Source of the DNA: a virus
Reading direction: 5' to 3' (one strand)
IMG/VR virus record: IMGVR_UViG_3300025570_000015
Location: 1 to 61,867 of that record
DNA: 61,867 nt
Under the pieces are notes generated by a model. It was not told the origin of the DNA, ran no database searches, and worked only from the letters and a program-made list of their open reading frames with translations. Shown here one piece after another: positions 24,343 through 31,416 of the stretch (positions within the stretch are counted from its first letter, which is position 1; the number at the start of each line of letters is the position of its first letter). A program made the translations under genes and the position numbers.

Positions 24343-24987
24343 TTAAAATGGGATGTCATCTTCCAGATCATTAGATGGTGTTGGCGTAGCTGGTGGCAAT
24401 CCAAATGGATCATGCTCCACACCATTTATTGGTGTTGCCCCACCAGAAAATCCGCCTGCAACTTCAGTGAATGGATCATCTGCTTCCTGCTTTTCAGCTA
24501 GTTCCAACACTTGCACTGCACGTAGTCTCAACGACACGCCATTAATTGTGCCTGTGTTGTATGGCACGACTGTCACTGCAATATTTACAGTTGACCCTGA
24601 TGTTAGCTCAAATCCGTCAGGCAATTTCTTGCGTGATGCATCGACCTGACGTGGTGGGTTTGTAGCTTCGCCAGAGTATGCGCCTTTTAGTTTGGCTTTA
24701 CCAATCCAGTGACCCTGCTTGTTGTCATCAATCTTATATGGCAAACTTAAAGGCTTCTCAGGCCATTTGCGTTTGCTAGTCTCTAAAGCCGCCGCGTTTT
24801 TATATGACTGCATACAAATAGCGTTCAGCTCCTTGCACTGCTCACCTGTCAGATTGAACGACATTTCGTAAGCCGCCCCTTCCGCAGTGGGGTCACATTT
24901 CTGGCTCTTGTACTCATCCTGATCAAATCGGTAAGTAGCATTTAGTCTTGGGTATAGCGCTTTCACGCCGCTTATTATGTGTTGCAT
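24343..24987 (-). CDS. Single-stranded DNA-binding protein, unit A
   Basis: 214 aa. The OB-fold-like body has KIDDNKQGHWIGKAKLKGAY and SGSTVNIAVTVVPYNTGTIN strands. A disordered Gly/Pro linker (about 175-205) ends in the acidic-aromatic tip DLEDDIPF, the classic SSB tail that recruits partners. The layout resembles T7 gp2.5 and DUF2815-type SSBs. It lies between primase-helicase and recombination nuclease, fitting a replication/recombination operon. Almost identical in unit B. Confidence 0.85.
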   Translation of the reverse strand: MQHIISGVKALYPRLNATYRFDQDEYKSQKCDPTAEGAAYEMSFNLTGEQCKELNAICMQSYKNAAALETSKRKWPEKPLSLPYKIDDNKQGHWIGKAKLKGAYSGEATNPPRQVDASRKKLPDGFELTSGSTVNIAVTVVPYNTGTINGVSLRLRAVQVLELAEKQEADDPFTEVAGGFSGGATPINGVEHDPFGLPPATPTPSNDLEDDIPF

Positions 24988-25033
24988 TTTACAACTCCTT
25001 TAAATGTGTGCAGCACCCCTGCACTGGGATTTC

Positions 25034-25828
25034 TTATAAGCCGTGGTTCTCATCTAACCAAGCAGGCAAATGTAATGTTTCAAGTTCAGGCCACCCGGTA
25101 TCAAACGTGTTTGTATCTTGTGCCACTTTAATTTTACGCAATGTCTTAAACATCTCATCTTCCGCATACTTATTGTATTTATCTGATAATTCATAGCAAG
25201 CTGTGGCATAGCTGTTCTTCTCAGTTGCAATAAAAATAAAATTTGTAGTTTCATAACCGCATAACTTTAATACATATCGATAGAAACACGCCTGCAAATC
25301 ATATCTATAATTACGCACCGACTTATCAAAGCCACGCTGCGATGCATCCAAACAAGACTTTAAGTCAACCACAATGCCTGCCTCTTTTAGCAATCCATCA
25401 GGCCTGCACTTTAACTCAAGTCCCGTCTCTGGGCATTCAGCTATGAAGCTGTATTCAGCAAGCATGTCTTTGTTGGTCAGTAAGTTGCGCGCCATTTTAT
25501 TTTGCAGGCAACCATCAACCATTTTCTGACACTGCTCAAACTCGCCCTCTGGCAATAGGATCTCATCGTCACCTAGAAAATTTTCCTGATCTTTCCAAGC
25601 CTTACTGCCACGACGTTGCAACCCAGAGTTAGTTACCAAGTTTTTCTCTGGCTCTAACACCATAGCATGAAATGCTGATCCTAAAACCATAGCTGGCGTG
25701 GAGTTAAACGTGGTGTTCTTCCAGTGGTATAGCGATGACGTTGCAACTGTCTTTACCGCGCTTGATGATATTGCAGGCATTTCGTGGTATGCCTTATTTG
25801 ATAGTTCTTCACTTGGTATTATCTGCAT
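25034..25828 (-). CDS. RecE/YqaJ-type PD-(D/E)XK recombination exonuclease, unit A
   Basis: 264 aa. The catalytic core reads LKCRPDGLL (D144), VVDLKSC (D155, K157) and RYDLQACFYRYV (Q179, Y183), preceded by the GSAFHAMVLEPE motif (H54) typical of the RecE C-terminal/DUF3799 family. It degrades one strand of double-stranded DNA ends for single-strand annealing with the SSB next door. No annealase (Bet/RecT/Erf) is visible in the window. Confidence 0.82.
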   Translation of the reverse strand: MQIIPSEELSNKAYHEMPAISSSAVKTVATSSLYHWKNTTFNSTPAMVLGSAFHAMVLEPEKNLVTNSGLQRRGSKAWKDQENFLGDDEILLPEGEFEQCQKMVDGCLQNKMARNLLTNKDMLAEYSFIAECPETGLELKCRPDGLLKEAGIVVDLKSCLDASQRGFDKSVRNYRYDLQACFYRYVLKLCGYETTNFIFIATEKNSYATACYELSDKYNKYAEDEMFKTLRKIKVAQDTNTFDTGWPELETLHLPAWLDENHGL

Positions 25829-25843
25829 TTGTATTCTCCTAAT

Positions 25844-26314
25844 TTATTTATTTAAAACTTCTGCTCCATACAGAGCAATTAAACTAGCTTCCGCACGCCC
25901 ATCATCTTTTTTGCGTGCGAACCTCTCATAATGGTCTGGAAATCTTTGAATTGCAAGTTGGCGGCTAGTGTCTTTATCAGATGATAAATTAAAGTGTTTC
26001 TTCCACTTGCTAGGCGTAACTAAGTGCATAGGCGTCTTATTAGCTGCCACACACGCAATCAACGCGCCGTATCCCATACCAAACCTAAATGTAGCGACTG
26101 AAGATTGACCGGGACGTGACGCAACTTGCTCAAGCACAGCCATACGATCCTTCGCTTCTGGCTCAAGCATGTGCAGTAACGAGTGTATGTCTATCTCAAT
26201 TTTACCGCGATTATTTAAAATGGTGGGCATGTCTTGCACGTCTAAATCTTTAGTGCGCGTGCAATAATGTGCAATTGCCCCAGAGAAACCCGGATCAACG
26301 CCAACAATAATCAT
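25844..26314 (-). CDS. RuvC-like Holliday junction resolvase, unit A
   Basis: 156 aa, RNase H fold. Catalytic acids D7 (IIVGVDPGFSGAIA), E62 (AVLEQVASRPGQ), D137/D138 and E142 (KKDDGRAEASLIALYG). The length and order match phage RuvC-type resolvases, which cut branched DNA before packaging. ATGA overlap with the RHH gene upstream, and 15 bp to the nuclease gene downstream. Confidence 0.88.
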   Translation of the reverse strand: MIIVGVDPGFSGAIAHYCTRTKDLDVQDMPTILNNRGKIEIDIHSLLHMLEPEAKDRMAVLEQVASRPGQSSVATFRFGMGYGALIACVAANKTPMHLVTPSKWKKHFNLSSDKDTSRQLAIQRFPDHYERFARKKDDGRAEASLIALYGAEVLNK

Positions 26315-26511
26315 TCTACAACATCCGACGCAATTATTTCAGCTTCAGCCTCATTGTCTGGCTTTGCAACTTCCACGCCCGCTTTGGTTGCTTCCATATA
26401 TGAAGCCATGCGAACAAACGAGCTGAAAGGCAATGCAGATTTATGCGCAGCCTTTGCCACAGCATCATATTGCTGCTCGCTAAAATTAATTAATACTCTT
26501 TTATCAACCAT
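26311..26511 (-). CDS. Ribbon-helix-helix-like regulator
   Basis: 66 aa from MVDKRVLINFSEQQYDAV. The start at 26,511 is chosen because AAGGAG lies 7 nt upstream. An earlier in-frame start (26,544) adds 11 residues that overlap the ribosome site. The pattern strand (RVLINFS), helix (EQQYDAVAKAAHKSA), helix (FSSFVRMASYMEATKA) is that of Arc/CopG-type dimeric DNA-binding proteins. As first gene of the minus-strand replication operon and next to the divergent early promoter, it probably controls that intergenic region. Confidence 0.65.
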   Translation of the reverse strand: MVDKRVLINFSEQQYDAVAKAAHKSALPFSSFVRMASYMEATKAGVEVAKPDNEAEAEIIASDVVE

Positions 26512-26603
26512 TTTAAATCTCCTTGGGTCTGATAAATTTAGCAATAAAGCAATGTAAATAGATGCACAAGTACATTATGATATAAAAATGATATATAAAG
26601 TGT

Positions 26604-26631
26604 TTGACCCCCACGCAAAAATACTTATAAT
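26604..26631 (+). promoter_or_regulatory. Strong early sigma70 promoter, plus strand
   Basis: TTGACC (26,604-26,609) and a perfect TATAAT (26,626-26,631) with a 16-bp spacer; the start would be about 26,638. It drives the only plus-strand block. It sits in the AT-rich divergent interval in front of the RHH gene, which makes it the natural target of that regulator. No clear minus-strand promoter of equal quality was found here. Confidence 0.8.
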
Positions 26632-26665
26632 GGCTGTATAAATGCAAAATATGAGGAAATATAAA

Positions 26666-26998
26666 ATGACAAAATATGTAGTAATAGCAAACCTAACCAT
26701 TGCTGATCAAACAAAATTGGGCTTTGAGGTTAAGTCAAAATTTGTTTCTAATTATTTGGATACATCAACCAAAGATAATCCTAACAAACCTTTAATCGCA
26801 CTTTATGGTGAAAAGCCAAAATTGTTTGACAATATTGCTTTTGCGGACGCATTTGCAGAAAGGTTGCGTAGGTATAGATATGATGGTCAACAAATCACAG
26901 TGGCTTGGTTTGAAACGATTGAGTACAATGCAAAATTAGCAGAGGCTTCATTTGCTGATCAAGTTGAAAACTTTCTATTTGGTGGGGTGCAGGCATGA
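26666..26998 (+). CDS. Early protein of unknown function (110 aa)
   Basis: The start MTKYVVIANLTIADQTKLGF at 26,666 has GAGGA 8-9 nt upstream; the earlier ATG at 26,642 would place it almost on the transcription start. First gene behind the early promoter, a typical slot for host-takeover proteins. Alpha/beta, soluble, with a RLRRYRYDGQQITVAWF segment. ATGA overlap with the next gene. Family not recognised. Confidence 0.6.
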   Translation: MTKYVVIANLTIADQTKLGFEVKSKFVSNYLDTSTKDNPNKPLIALYGEKPKLFDNIAFADAFAERLRRYRYDGQQITVAWFETIEYNAKLAEASFADQVENFLFGGVQA

Positions 26999-27582
26999 GC
27001 TGGCACGAAAATGATTATCACGATAAATGGGATAACCCAAGATATGTAGCCGCAGTTGAGGCAAGCATAAAAGCCAATGCTAGAAAAAGCAGGGCTAAAA
27101 AGTTTTACGCTAATGATGAGCGAGCGCAGGAAATTACAGAATTTTTAGCTGGCTCTAGTTATGATAATGCAGATAGCTTTCTTGGCAAAATGGAAACAGC
27201 ATTAAATGACTATGGATCTTTAACTGAAAGCCAACGCAATGCGGTTGTAAAAATTATTGACAAACGTGCGGCTCTGGTTGCCGAGCGCCAAGCGGCTGAC
27301 GCTGACTGTAAGTGGGTGGGCGTTGTTGGTGAACGTCAGGCGTTCAGCCTAACAGTACAGCACGTTGTGGCTCTGGAAGGATATTACGGCACGACATACA
27401 TTAACATATGCCGCGATGAGAATAATGACATCGTTATCTATAAAGGATCTAATGGTTGGTCAAAAAAAGGCACTGATGTAACTTGCATGGCAAAAATTAA
27501 AGAGCATGGCGAGCGCGATGGTGTTAAGCAAACTATTATCCAGCGCCCTACAAAAGTAAAAATCAATGGTGAGGATTGGTAA
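26995..27582 (+). CDS. Early protein with OB-like C-terminal segment (195 aa)
   Basis: The N-terminal half is helical and charged (about 20-95, KARKSRAKKFYAND-like). The C-terminal half contains KWVGVVGERQAFSLTVQHVV and ends with MAKIKEHGERDGVKQTIIQR, a signature I associate with small OB-fold modules in phage DNA-metabolism proteins. It could bind nucleic acid; no catalytic residues are apparent. Start ATGA-coupled to the previous gene; the stop overlaps the next ATG (TAATG). Confidence 0.55.
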   Translation: MSWHENDYHDKWDNPRYVAAVEASIKANARKSRAKKFYANDERAQEITEFLAGSSYDNADSFLGKMETALNDYGSLTESQRNAVVKIIDKRAALVAERQAADADCKWVGVVGERQAFSLTVQHVVALEGYYGTTYINICRDENNDIVIYKGSNGWSKKGTDVTCMAKIKEHGERDGVKQTIIQRPTKVKINGEDW

Positions 27583-27698
27583 TGAACATCACAATGATCA
27601 AAGACGGATTGGCTATGGCATTATTTGCTGTAGCCGCCGTACACTTGCCAGAGATTATAGTTTTTCTGGATCAATTTATTAATGTTTGGGGGAGATAA
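27582..27698 (+). CDS. 38-aa single-span membrane peptide
   Basis: Sequence MNITMIKDGLAMALFAVAAV and onward to VWGR. One hydrophobic stretch (about 9-30) predicts a membrane helix. It is linked to both neighbours by TAATG stop-start overlaps, which supports it as real. An early small membrane protein could act in superinfection exclusion or membrane targeting; that is inference. Confidence 0.6.
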   Translation: MNITMIKDGLAMALFAVAAVHLPEIIVFLDQFINVWGR

Positions 27699-28375
27699 TG
27701 GCTACACTAAAAAAATTAAAATCTGACTATGAGTTTTGGAGTGGCGCTTATGCTGATGTTGCTTGTAGTGCTGATTTAAAAGGTATTGATAGGCTTAATG
27801 ATCAAGCTGAAGCCTCACGTTCGCTTGCTGTAGATGCATTTAATGCTTACTTGGATGAACTAAAAAACCAAGAAAAAGTCAAAAAAACCAGAGAAGCATT
27901 AGATCAAGTCATGGATACAATTGCGCCAACAGAAACACCTTTTTTTGCAAAACCAAAACTACTGACAAGTAATGACCAAAAAATGACAATATCTTTAATT
28001 GAAAAAATGGATGAATTGAAGTTAAAGATATTCTTATTCCATAATCTTAAAAATATTGACCCACATTTATATAAATTATTGTTTACAGAAATAGATAAAA
28101 ATAAATTTCCAGTCAGAGTTAAAAATTGTTTTTTCCATACATTTAAATTTGAAGTCTTTCATTATGATTTAATATTAAGAAACGATAAGTTTTTTAAATA
28201 TATACCAAATTTTGGCAAAAAATCATTAAAACTCGTAAAAGAATATTTAGATGAATACGGCTTGAAGTTAAATACAGATTTAAAAGATATTAAATATGAA
28301 GCGTTAAAATCTTTAAACCTTATTAATTTAAAGCATGATTATTTGTTTGTTGAAAAAAGAGGTTTTGTTCAATGA
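27698..28375 (+). CDS. Early protein with RNA polymerase alpha-CTD-like domain (225 aa)
   Basis: Start MATLKKLKSD at 27,698 behind GGGGGAG. Residues 1-90 are helical and unlike the alpha N-terminal domain. Residues about 135-193 match the bacterial alpha C-terminal domain: PVRVKNC (R140, N143, C144; E. coli R265, N268, C269) and IPNFGKKSL (G173, K175, S176; E. coli G296, K298, S299). E. coli E302 is replaced by L179. These are the UP-element contact residues. The domain-coding half is very AT-rich (9 G/C in the 60 bp 28,141-28,200) against 24/60 at 27,721-27,780, so it looks like a fusion of different origin. Likely a transcription modulator. Confidence 0.78.
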   Translation: MATLKKLKSDYEFWSGAYADVACSADLKGIDRLNDQAEASRSLAVDAFNAYLDELKNQEKVKKTREALDQVMDTIAPTETPFFAKPKLLTSNDQKMTISLIEKMDELKLKIFLFHNLKNIDPHLYKLLFTEIDKNKFPVRVKNCFFHTFKFEVFHYDLILRNDKFFKYIPNFGKKSLKLVKEYLDEYGLKLNTDLKDIKYEALKSLNLINLKHDYLFVEKRGFVQ

Positions 28376-28602
28376 CATTCTACACAACACTCATTATCAC
28401 ATACGTCATTGGTGGCGTGGAGTTGAGTAATGACACATTGTATCGCAGCGCAATGGAGTGCGGCGATGCATTGCCGGCAGCGTATCAGCCATATGAACAT
28501 TTGGATAGCATGGCGCAATGCATTGAGACAAACTATGTCAGCTCTGCATCAATATCAATTGAGCCAACGCTCAGACCGAAAGGATTAAACAATGGCGGGT
28601 AA
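28372..28602 (+). CDS. Small early protein, hydrophobic N-terminus (76 aa)
   Basis: MTFYTTLIITYVIGGVELSN begins with a short hydrophobic segment, then a polar part with two cysteines (AMECGDA, AQCIETNY). ATGA overlap with the alpha-CTD-like gene and 11-nt overlap with the next gene show operon coupling. It might be periplasm-directed, but the segment is short for a signal peptide. Function unknown. Confidence 0.5.
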   Translation: MTFYTTLIITYVIGGVELSNDTLYRSAMECGDALPAAYQPYEHLDSMAQCIETNYVSSASISIEPTLRPKGLNNGG

Positions 28603-28816
28603 AGAAATATACATCCCATGCCCGGAATGCGCGGGCAATGGTACTACATTGTATGAAAAGGATTTCGATATTTTTCATCAAAGTTATATGTATGAAAAAA
28701 GTGAATGCAAAAATTGCGCTGGTACTGGCTTAATTACTCCAGAAGAAATCAGTAAACGCACAAAAATCCCAGCGCTTGATAAGGCTGGCAAATTTGAAGA
28801 TTGGAATAAAAAATGA
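28592..28816 (+). CDS. DnaJ-type zinc-finger protein (74 aa)
   Basis: Two CxxCxGxG modules, CPECAGNG (C10, C13) and CKNCAGTG (C39, C42), form one DnaJ-like zinc centre separated by about 25 residues. No J-domain is present. Such isolated zinc modules in early phage proteins often mediate binding to nucleic acid or protein. Role here unknown. Confidence 0.65.
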   Translation: MAGKEIYIPCPECAGNGTTLYEKDFDIFHQSYMYEKSECKNCAGTGLITPEEISKRTKIPALDKAGKFEDWNKK

Positions 28817-28831
28817 TTGAGGAGAATACAA

Positions 28832-29038
28832 ATGGCAATGGGTTCGAAAGAAGTACACCAATATGTGAGGCGTCTGCAAAAGATGAACCGCGAAATAATC
28901 AAAGACATGAAGACGCCAGACCCCACACGAAATCGTGGTTACTACCTTTGGTTCATGAAAGAGCAGCAGGCGATACTGGACAACCTAGAGCAACGCCTTA
29001 CGCTTATGCGACGTTCGAAAAAACCAGAGAAGCCATGA
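28832..29038 (+). CDS. Small helical early protein (68 aa)
   Basis: Start MAMGSKEVHQYVRRLQKMNR at 28,832 with GAGGAG 7 nt upstream. Basic helical protein (RNRGYYLWFMKEQQAILDNL). I prefer this frame to the alternative frame over the same DNA (from 28,813), whose translation is low-complexity shadow sequence. Its TGA overlaps the next ATG (ATGA). Confidence 0.55.
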   Translation: MAMGSKEVHQYVRRLQKMNREIIKDMKTPDPTRNRGYYLWFMKEQQAILDNLEQRLTLMRRSKKPEKP

Positions 29039-29454
29039 AAGGCCAATCAAAGAGCGTTCGCTATGAGATGATGTATGGTCACTTGCTCTACACGTTTGAG
29101 AAAAAGCAAATTAAGCTTGGCCTCAGAAATAATTTAAACAGGAGTGACAGGCCACGTCAGGTCATCGCTAATAAATCATCGCATAAAAATTTTGTGACCG
29201 CCAATGATGTGAGAAACATCAAACCAATACCGCAAAAAAAATATGATCAGATATTGAAGTATGTCAATCGTGGCGGCGAATACACGACAACTATGGTTTC
29301 GAATGGCACTGGTCTATCTGTATCAGATTTGGCGTGGACGCTGAATGTCATGTATAAGGGCAAGCTTGTGGATCGTGTAAGTAAGAGAACCACGCCAATC
29401 ATCGGCAACCCCGGGCCTAAGTCGTGGCGGTACGTTTACTTTAAGAAGAAATAA
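29035..29454 (+). CDS. Winged-helix-like DNA-binding early protein (139 aa)
   Basis: Start MKGQSKSVRYEMMYGHLLYT at 29,035, ATGA-coupled to the preceding gene. The C-terminal half has KYDQILKYVNRGGEYTTTMV and GLSVSDLAWTLNVMYKGKLV, a helix-turn-helix with a following wing (VDRVSKRTT), similar in layout to MarR/replication-control wHTH domains. Last gene of the early block. It may act on phage or host promoters. Confidence 0.6.
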   Translation: MKGQSKSVRYEMMYGHLLYTFEKKQIKLGLRNNLNRSDRPRQVIANKSSHKNFVTANDVRNIKPIPQKKYDQILKYVNRGGEYTTTMVSNGTGLSVSDLAWTLNVMYKGKLVDRVSKRTTPIIGNPGPKSWRYVYFKKK

Positions 29455-29460
29455 TATATC

Positions 29461-29494
29461 GTGTGGGTAGCTTCATGCCCGACGCTACCCACAC
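29461..29494 (+). terminator. Hairpin terminator between convergent operons
   Basis: Perfect 11-bp stem GTGTGGGTAGC (29,461-29,471) with GCTACCCACAC (29,484-29,494) and a 12-nt loop, placed between the end of the plus early block and the end of the minus lysis operon. The T-run is weak, so it may work as a bidirectional barrier. Confidence 0.7.
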
Positions 29495-29535
29495 ATCTAA
29501 TTATGTCCTGCACATAATATATTCAAGCAGTTTAT

Positions 29536-29928
29536 TTAAACTTCAAAGCTGTTTATGACTTGCTTTAATAATTCGTTTTCATTGCCAAATGCTTCTGGGT
29601 GTAAACGAGTTGACGTTCTCTTAATTATCTTATCATCGCCACGCACCCAGTAAACTTTGTTTATCTCGTAAGCCACCAGAGCATATATGTCTGATTTTTT
29701 CTTACCTTCGACAGAACTCGTATGCCATCTATATTGATTACGATTTCCTGATTTTGTATTTGCTGTTTTGATTTGCAGGGTCAGCAGCTTGCCGCTTGGC
29801 GTTTTAATATATGCATCATCTATATCATGTTGAACTAGAGTGCATGAAATGCCAACGAAAGCTAACTTAGATAGAGCCAGAAATTCACCAGCTCTACCAA
29901 TGTTATTATTATGATGTGAGCCATTCAT
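29536..29928 (-). CDS. Small PD-(D/E)XK-type nuclease (130 aa)
   Basis: From MNGSHHNNNIGRAGEFLALS. The series GRAGEFLALSKLAFVG (Glu), DIDDAYIKTPSG (Asp) and LTLQIKTANT (Q-x-K) matches the core of small restriction-like/resolvase nucleases. The start is uncertain: none of the in-frame ATGs has a clear ribosome site, and 29,979 would overlap the endolysin more. Last gene of the lysis operon. A host-DNA degradation or branch-cleavage role is plausible. Confidence 0.6.
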   Translation of the reverse strand: MNGSHHNNNIGRAGEFLALSKLAFVGISCTLVQHDIDDAYIKTPSGKLLTLQIKTANTKSGNRNQYRWHTSSVEGKKKSDIYALVAYEINKVYWVRGDDKIIKRTSTRLHPEAFGNENELLKQVINSFEV

Positions 29929-30523
29929 AGATTTTGTTTGTTTCGCCTGTCCGGTCAACAATGCCATGTGTCCCGCCATTGACGCGGCGAGTTATCTTTA
30001 AGATTGTCTCGTCATTCACACCATCATCAGCAATGTCAAACAACTTGTTTTTCTGGAAGAACCATAGCGCAGTATCAAATGCATAATCTGTGGATACCAA
30101 GTCTGGATCTGTCATTATATCTGGCAAGCCCATGTCAGAGCTAAATGCCCTGTAGTTGTTCTTCCCGGTCAATTGCAAAAATCCGCGACCAATATAGACA
30201 GAACCTTCATCAGCTCCATTACCCATGCGCCCACCATAGACCTTGTTTGCTAATGCAGATGGGTTGCGCGAATAACCTTCGCAAGACGCTAAATCAGGGA
30301 AGCGGCTAGGCCATACACGCATCATGCTTTCAGCACTATAATTTAGGTTTTCCCTTGTATGACGCCAGTGACCGCTCTCGTGGCTTGCCTGACCCATCAA
30401 ATGCGCAGCTCTTTCATTAGATAGCTCGTAATGCTCTACGATGGCTTTTGCCGTGTTCTTTCCAAAATGTCCATCAGCACCAACGCCAACTTTCTCTTGG
30501 AGCTTTTTCATTGCTTCACTCAT
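29909..30523 (-). CDS. GH19/chitinase-class-I-type endolysin (204 aa)
   Basis: Start at MSEAMKKLQE (30,523), just after the stop of the 50-aa gene. Residues about 13-30 (VGADGHFGKNTAKAIVE) resemble a peptidoglycan-binding repeat. The lysozyme/chitinase core has the acid E49 (ASHESGHW), the second acid E58 (TRENLNYS) and YIGRGFLQLTGKNNY (about 112-126). It cleaves peptidoglycan at the end of infection. There is no signal peptide, so a holin is needed. Confidence 0.85.
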   Translation of the reverse strand: MSEAMKKLQEKVGVGADGHFGKNTAKAIVEHYELSNERAAHLMGQASHESGHWRHTRENLNYSAESMMRVWPSRFPDLASCEGYSRNPSALANKVYGGRMGNGADEGSVYIGRGFLQLTGKNNYRAFSSDMGLPDIMTDPDLVSTDYAFDTALWFFQKNKLFDIADDGVNDETILKITRRVNGGTHGIVDRTGETNKIYEWLTS

Positions 30524-30527
30524 AATA

Positions 30528-30680
30528 CTACTTCTTTTTCTTGGCAGTTTTAGCTGCTTGTTTAAATGCATTTGCAGTTGGCGCGCCTTTTGTACCGGGC
30601 TTGCGCATTTTCTCGCCGCTACCAGCTTTTATGCGCTTACGTTTCTTTGCAATATTTCCATATAATGAATTTTCTGGCAT
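30528..30680 (-). CDS. 50-aa lysine-rich basic protein
   Basis: Sequence MPENSLYGNIAKKRKRIKAG, then SGEKMRKPGTKGAPTANAF, ending AAKTAKKKK. AGGAG lies 7 nt upstream of ATG. It is below the size of most gene calls but has a strong ribosome site and a composition familiar from marine phage genomes. It probably binds nucleic acid or anionic surfaces. The stop is 4 nt before the endolysin start, whose ribosome site lies in its last codons. Confidence 0.7.
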   Translation of the reverse strand: MPENSLYGNIAKKRKRIKAGSGEKMRKPGTKGAPTANAFKQAAKTAKKKK

Positions 30681-30690
30681 TATCTATCTC

Positions 30691-31095
30691 CTATTTTTCA
30701 ATTTTCTTTAGCTTTTCTATTGATCTCATGCCGCCTAATCCGAGCATACCCATCATAACAGTCATCAAGCTACCCATATCAAACTCTGGTAGCTCTGGTA
30801 TATCAACGCCAGCAGCGCTTACACCAAACACGATCAATGGCTGCAATACAAAGTGATAAGCAAATGCCACACCACATACCCAACCGATAAATGGACGCCA
30901 TCCACCTTTGAATAACGAGCCAGACGCAGCTTCAGCTTTGTTTATTTCCAATTGACCCATTAATGCTTGCTGGGCGTGGTTATCAGACATCGTTGCTATT
31001 TCGTGAGCCAACTGTGCCTTCTGGTCTTTGTCTTCAATTACTTTGTCTAACAGGCCAGTTACCGGGCCAATTAAATTACCTACTAGATTCATCAT
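30691..31095 (-). CDS. Holin of the three-TM type (134 aa)
   Basis: An N-terminal amphipathic region (NLIGPVTGLLDKVIEDKDQK), then GWRPFIGWVCGVAFAYHFVL and MGSLMTVMMGMLGLGGMRSI membrane helices, and the charged end EKLKKIEK. WRPF-I-G-W is the mark of the Holin_3TMs family. It makes inner-membrane holes that release the endolysin encoded downstream. The start at MMNLVG overlaps the EF-hand gene by 20 nt. Confidence 0.8.
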   Translation of the reverse strand: MMNLVGNLIGPVTGLLDKVIEDKDQKAQLAHEIATMSDNHAQQALMGQLEINKAEAASGSLFKGGWRPFIGWVCGVAFAYHFVLQPLIVFGVSAAGVDIPELPEFDMGSLMTVMMGMLGLGGMRSIEKLKKIEK

Positions 31096-31408
31096 TTTGC
31101 TTACCTTTCGCTAATGCGTTTGCACCAAAGAATACTGACACTATGCCAGCAACAGACACAAAATATATACTCGCCATTGAACCTAATATTTTGGCGGCTT
31201 CTACTAACCCAAATACATCTGCTAGAATGACCGCAAAGGGGTATAGGAGCATCCCTGACAGGGCGTACCACGTCATTCTGCGTTGTGCATCACGCTGGGC
31301 GTCTTCGTCCTGCATTCGCAAGCGCCTGTCTTCCAGAGCCATGCGATCCCACTCAGATTGATCAATCGTGCCATTGCCATCTACATCAAATTTTTTAAAT
31401 TCATCCAT
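31076..31408 (-). CDS. EF-hand membrane protein (110 aa)
   Basis: A canonical EF-hand loop D8-V-D10-G-N12-G-T14-I-D16-Q-S-E19 at the N-terminus is followed by a charged helix and two membrane helices (about 47-66, ALSGMLLYPFAVILADVFG; and 78-98, SIYFVSVAGIVSVFFGANAL). It sits directly in front of the holin. A Ca2+-responsive membrane protein is implied, possibly an antiholin or envelope regulator; similar proteins occur in marine phages but the role is not established. Confidence 0.7.
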   Translation of the reverse strand: MDEFKKFDVDGNGTIDQSEWDRMALEDRRLRMQDEDAQRDAQRRMTWYALSGMLLYPFAVILADVFGLVEAAKILGSMASIYFVSVAGIVSVFFGANALAKGKQNDESSR

Positions 31409-31416
31409 ATTTTCAC

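Noticed and set aside
28813-29034. N-terminal extension of the wHTH protein to a 213-aa protein
   Set aside because: The overlapping other frame (28,832-29,038) has the better ribosome site and a protein-like sequence, and ends in an ATGA overlap with the shorter wHTH start.
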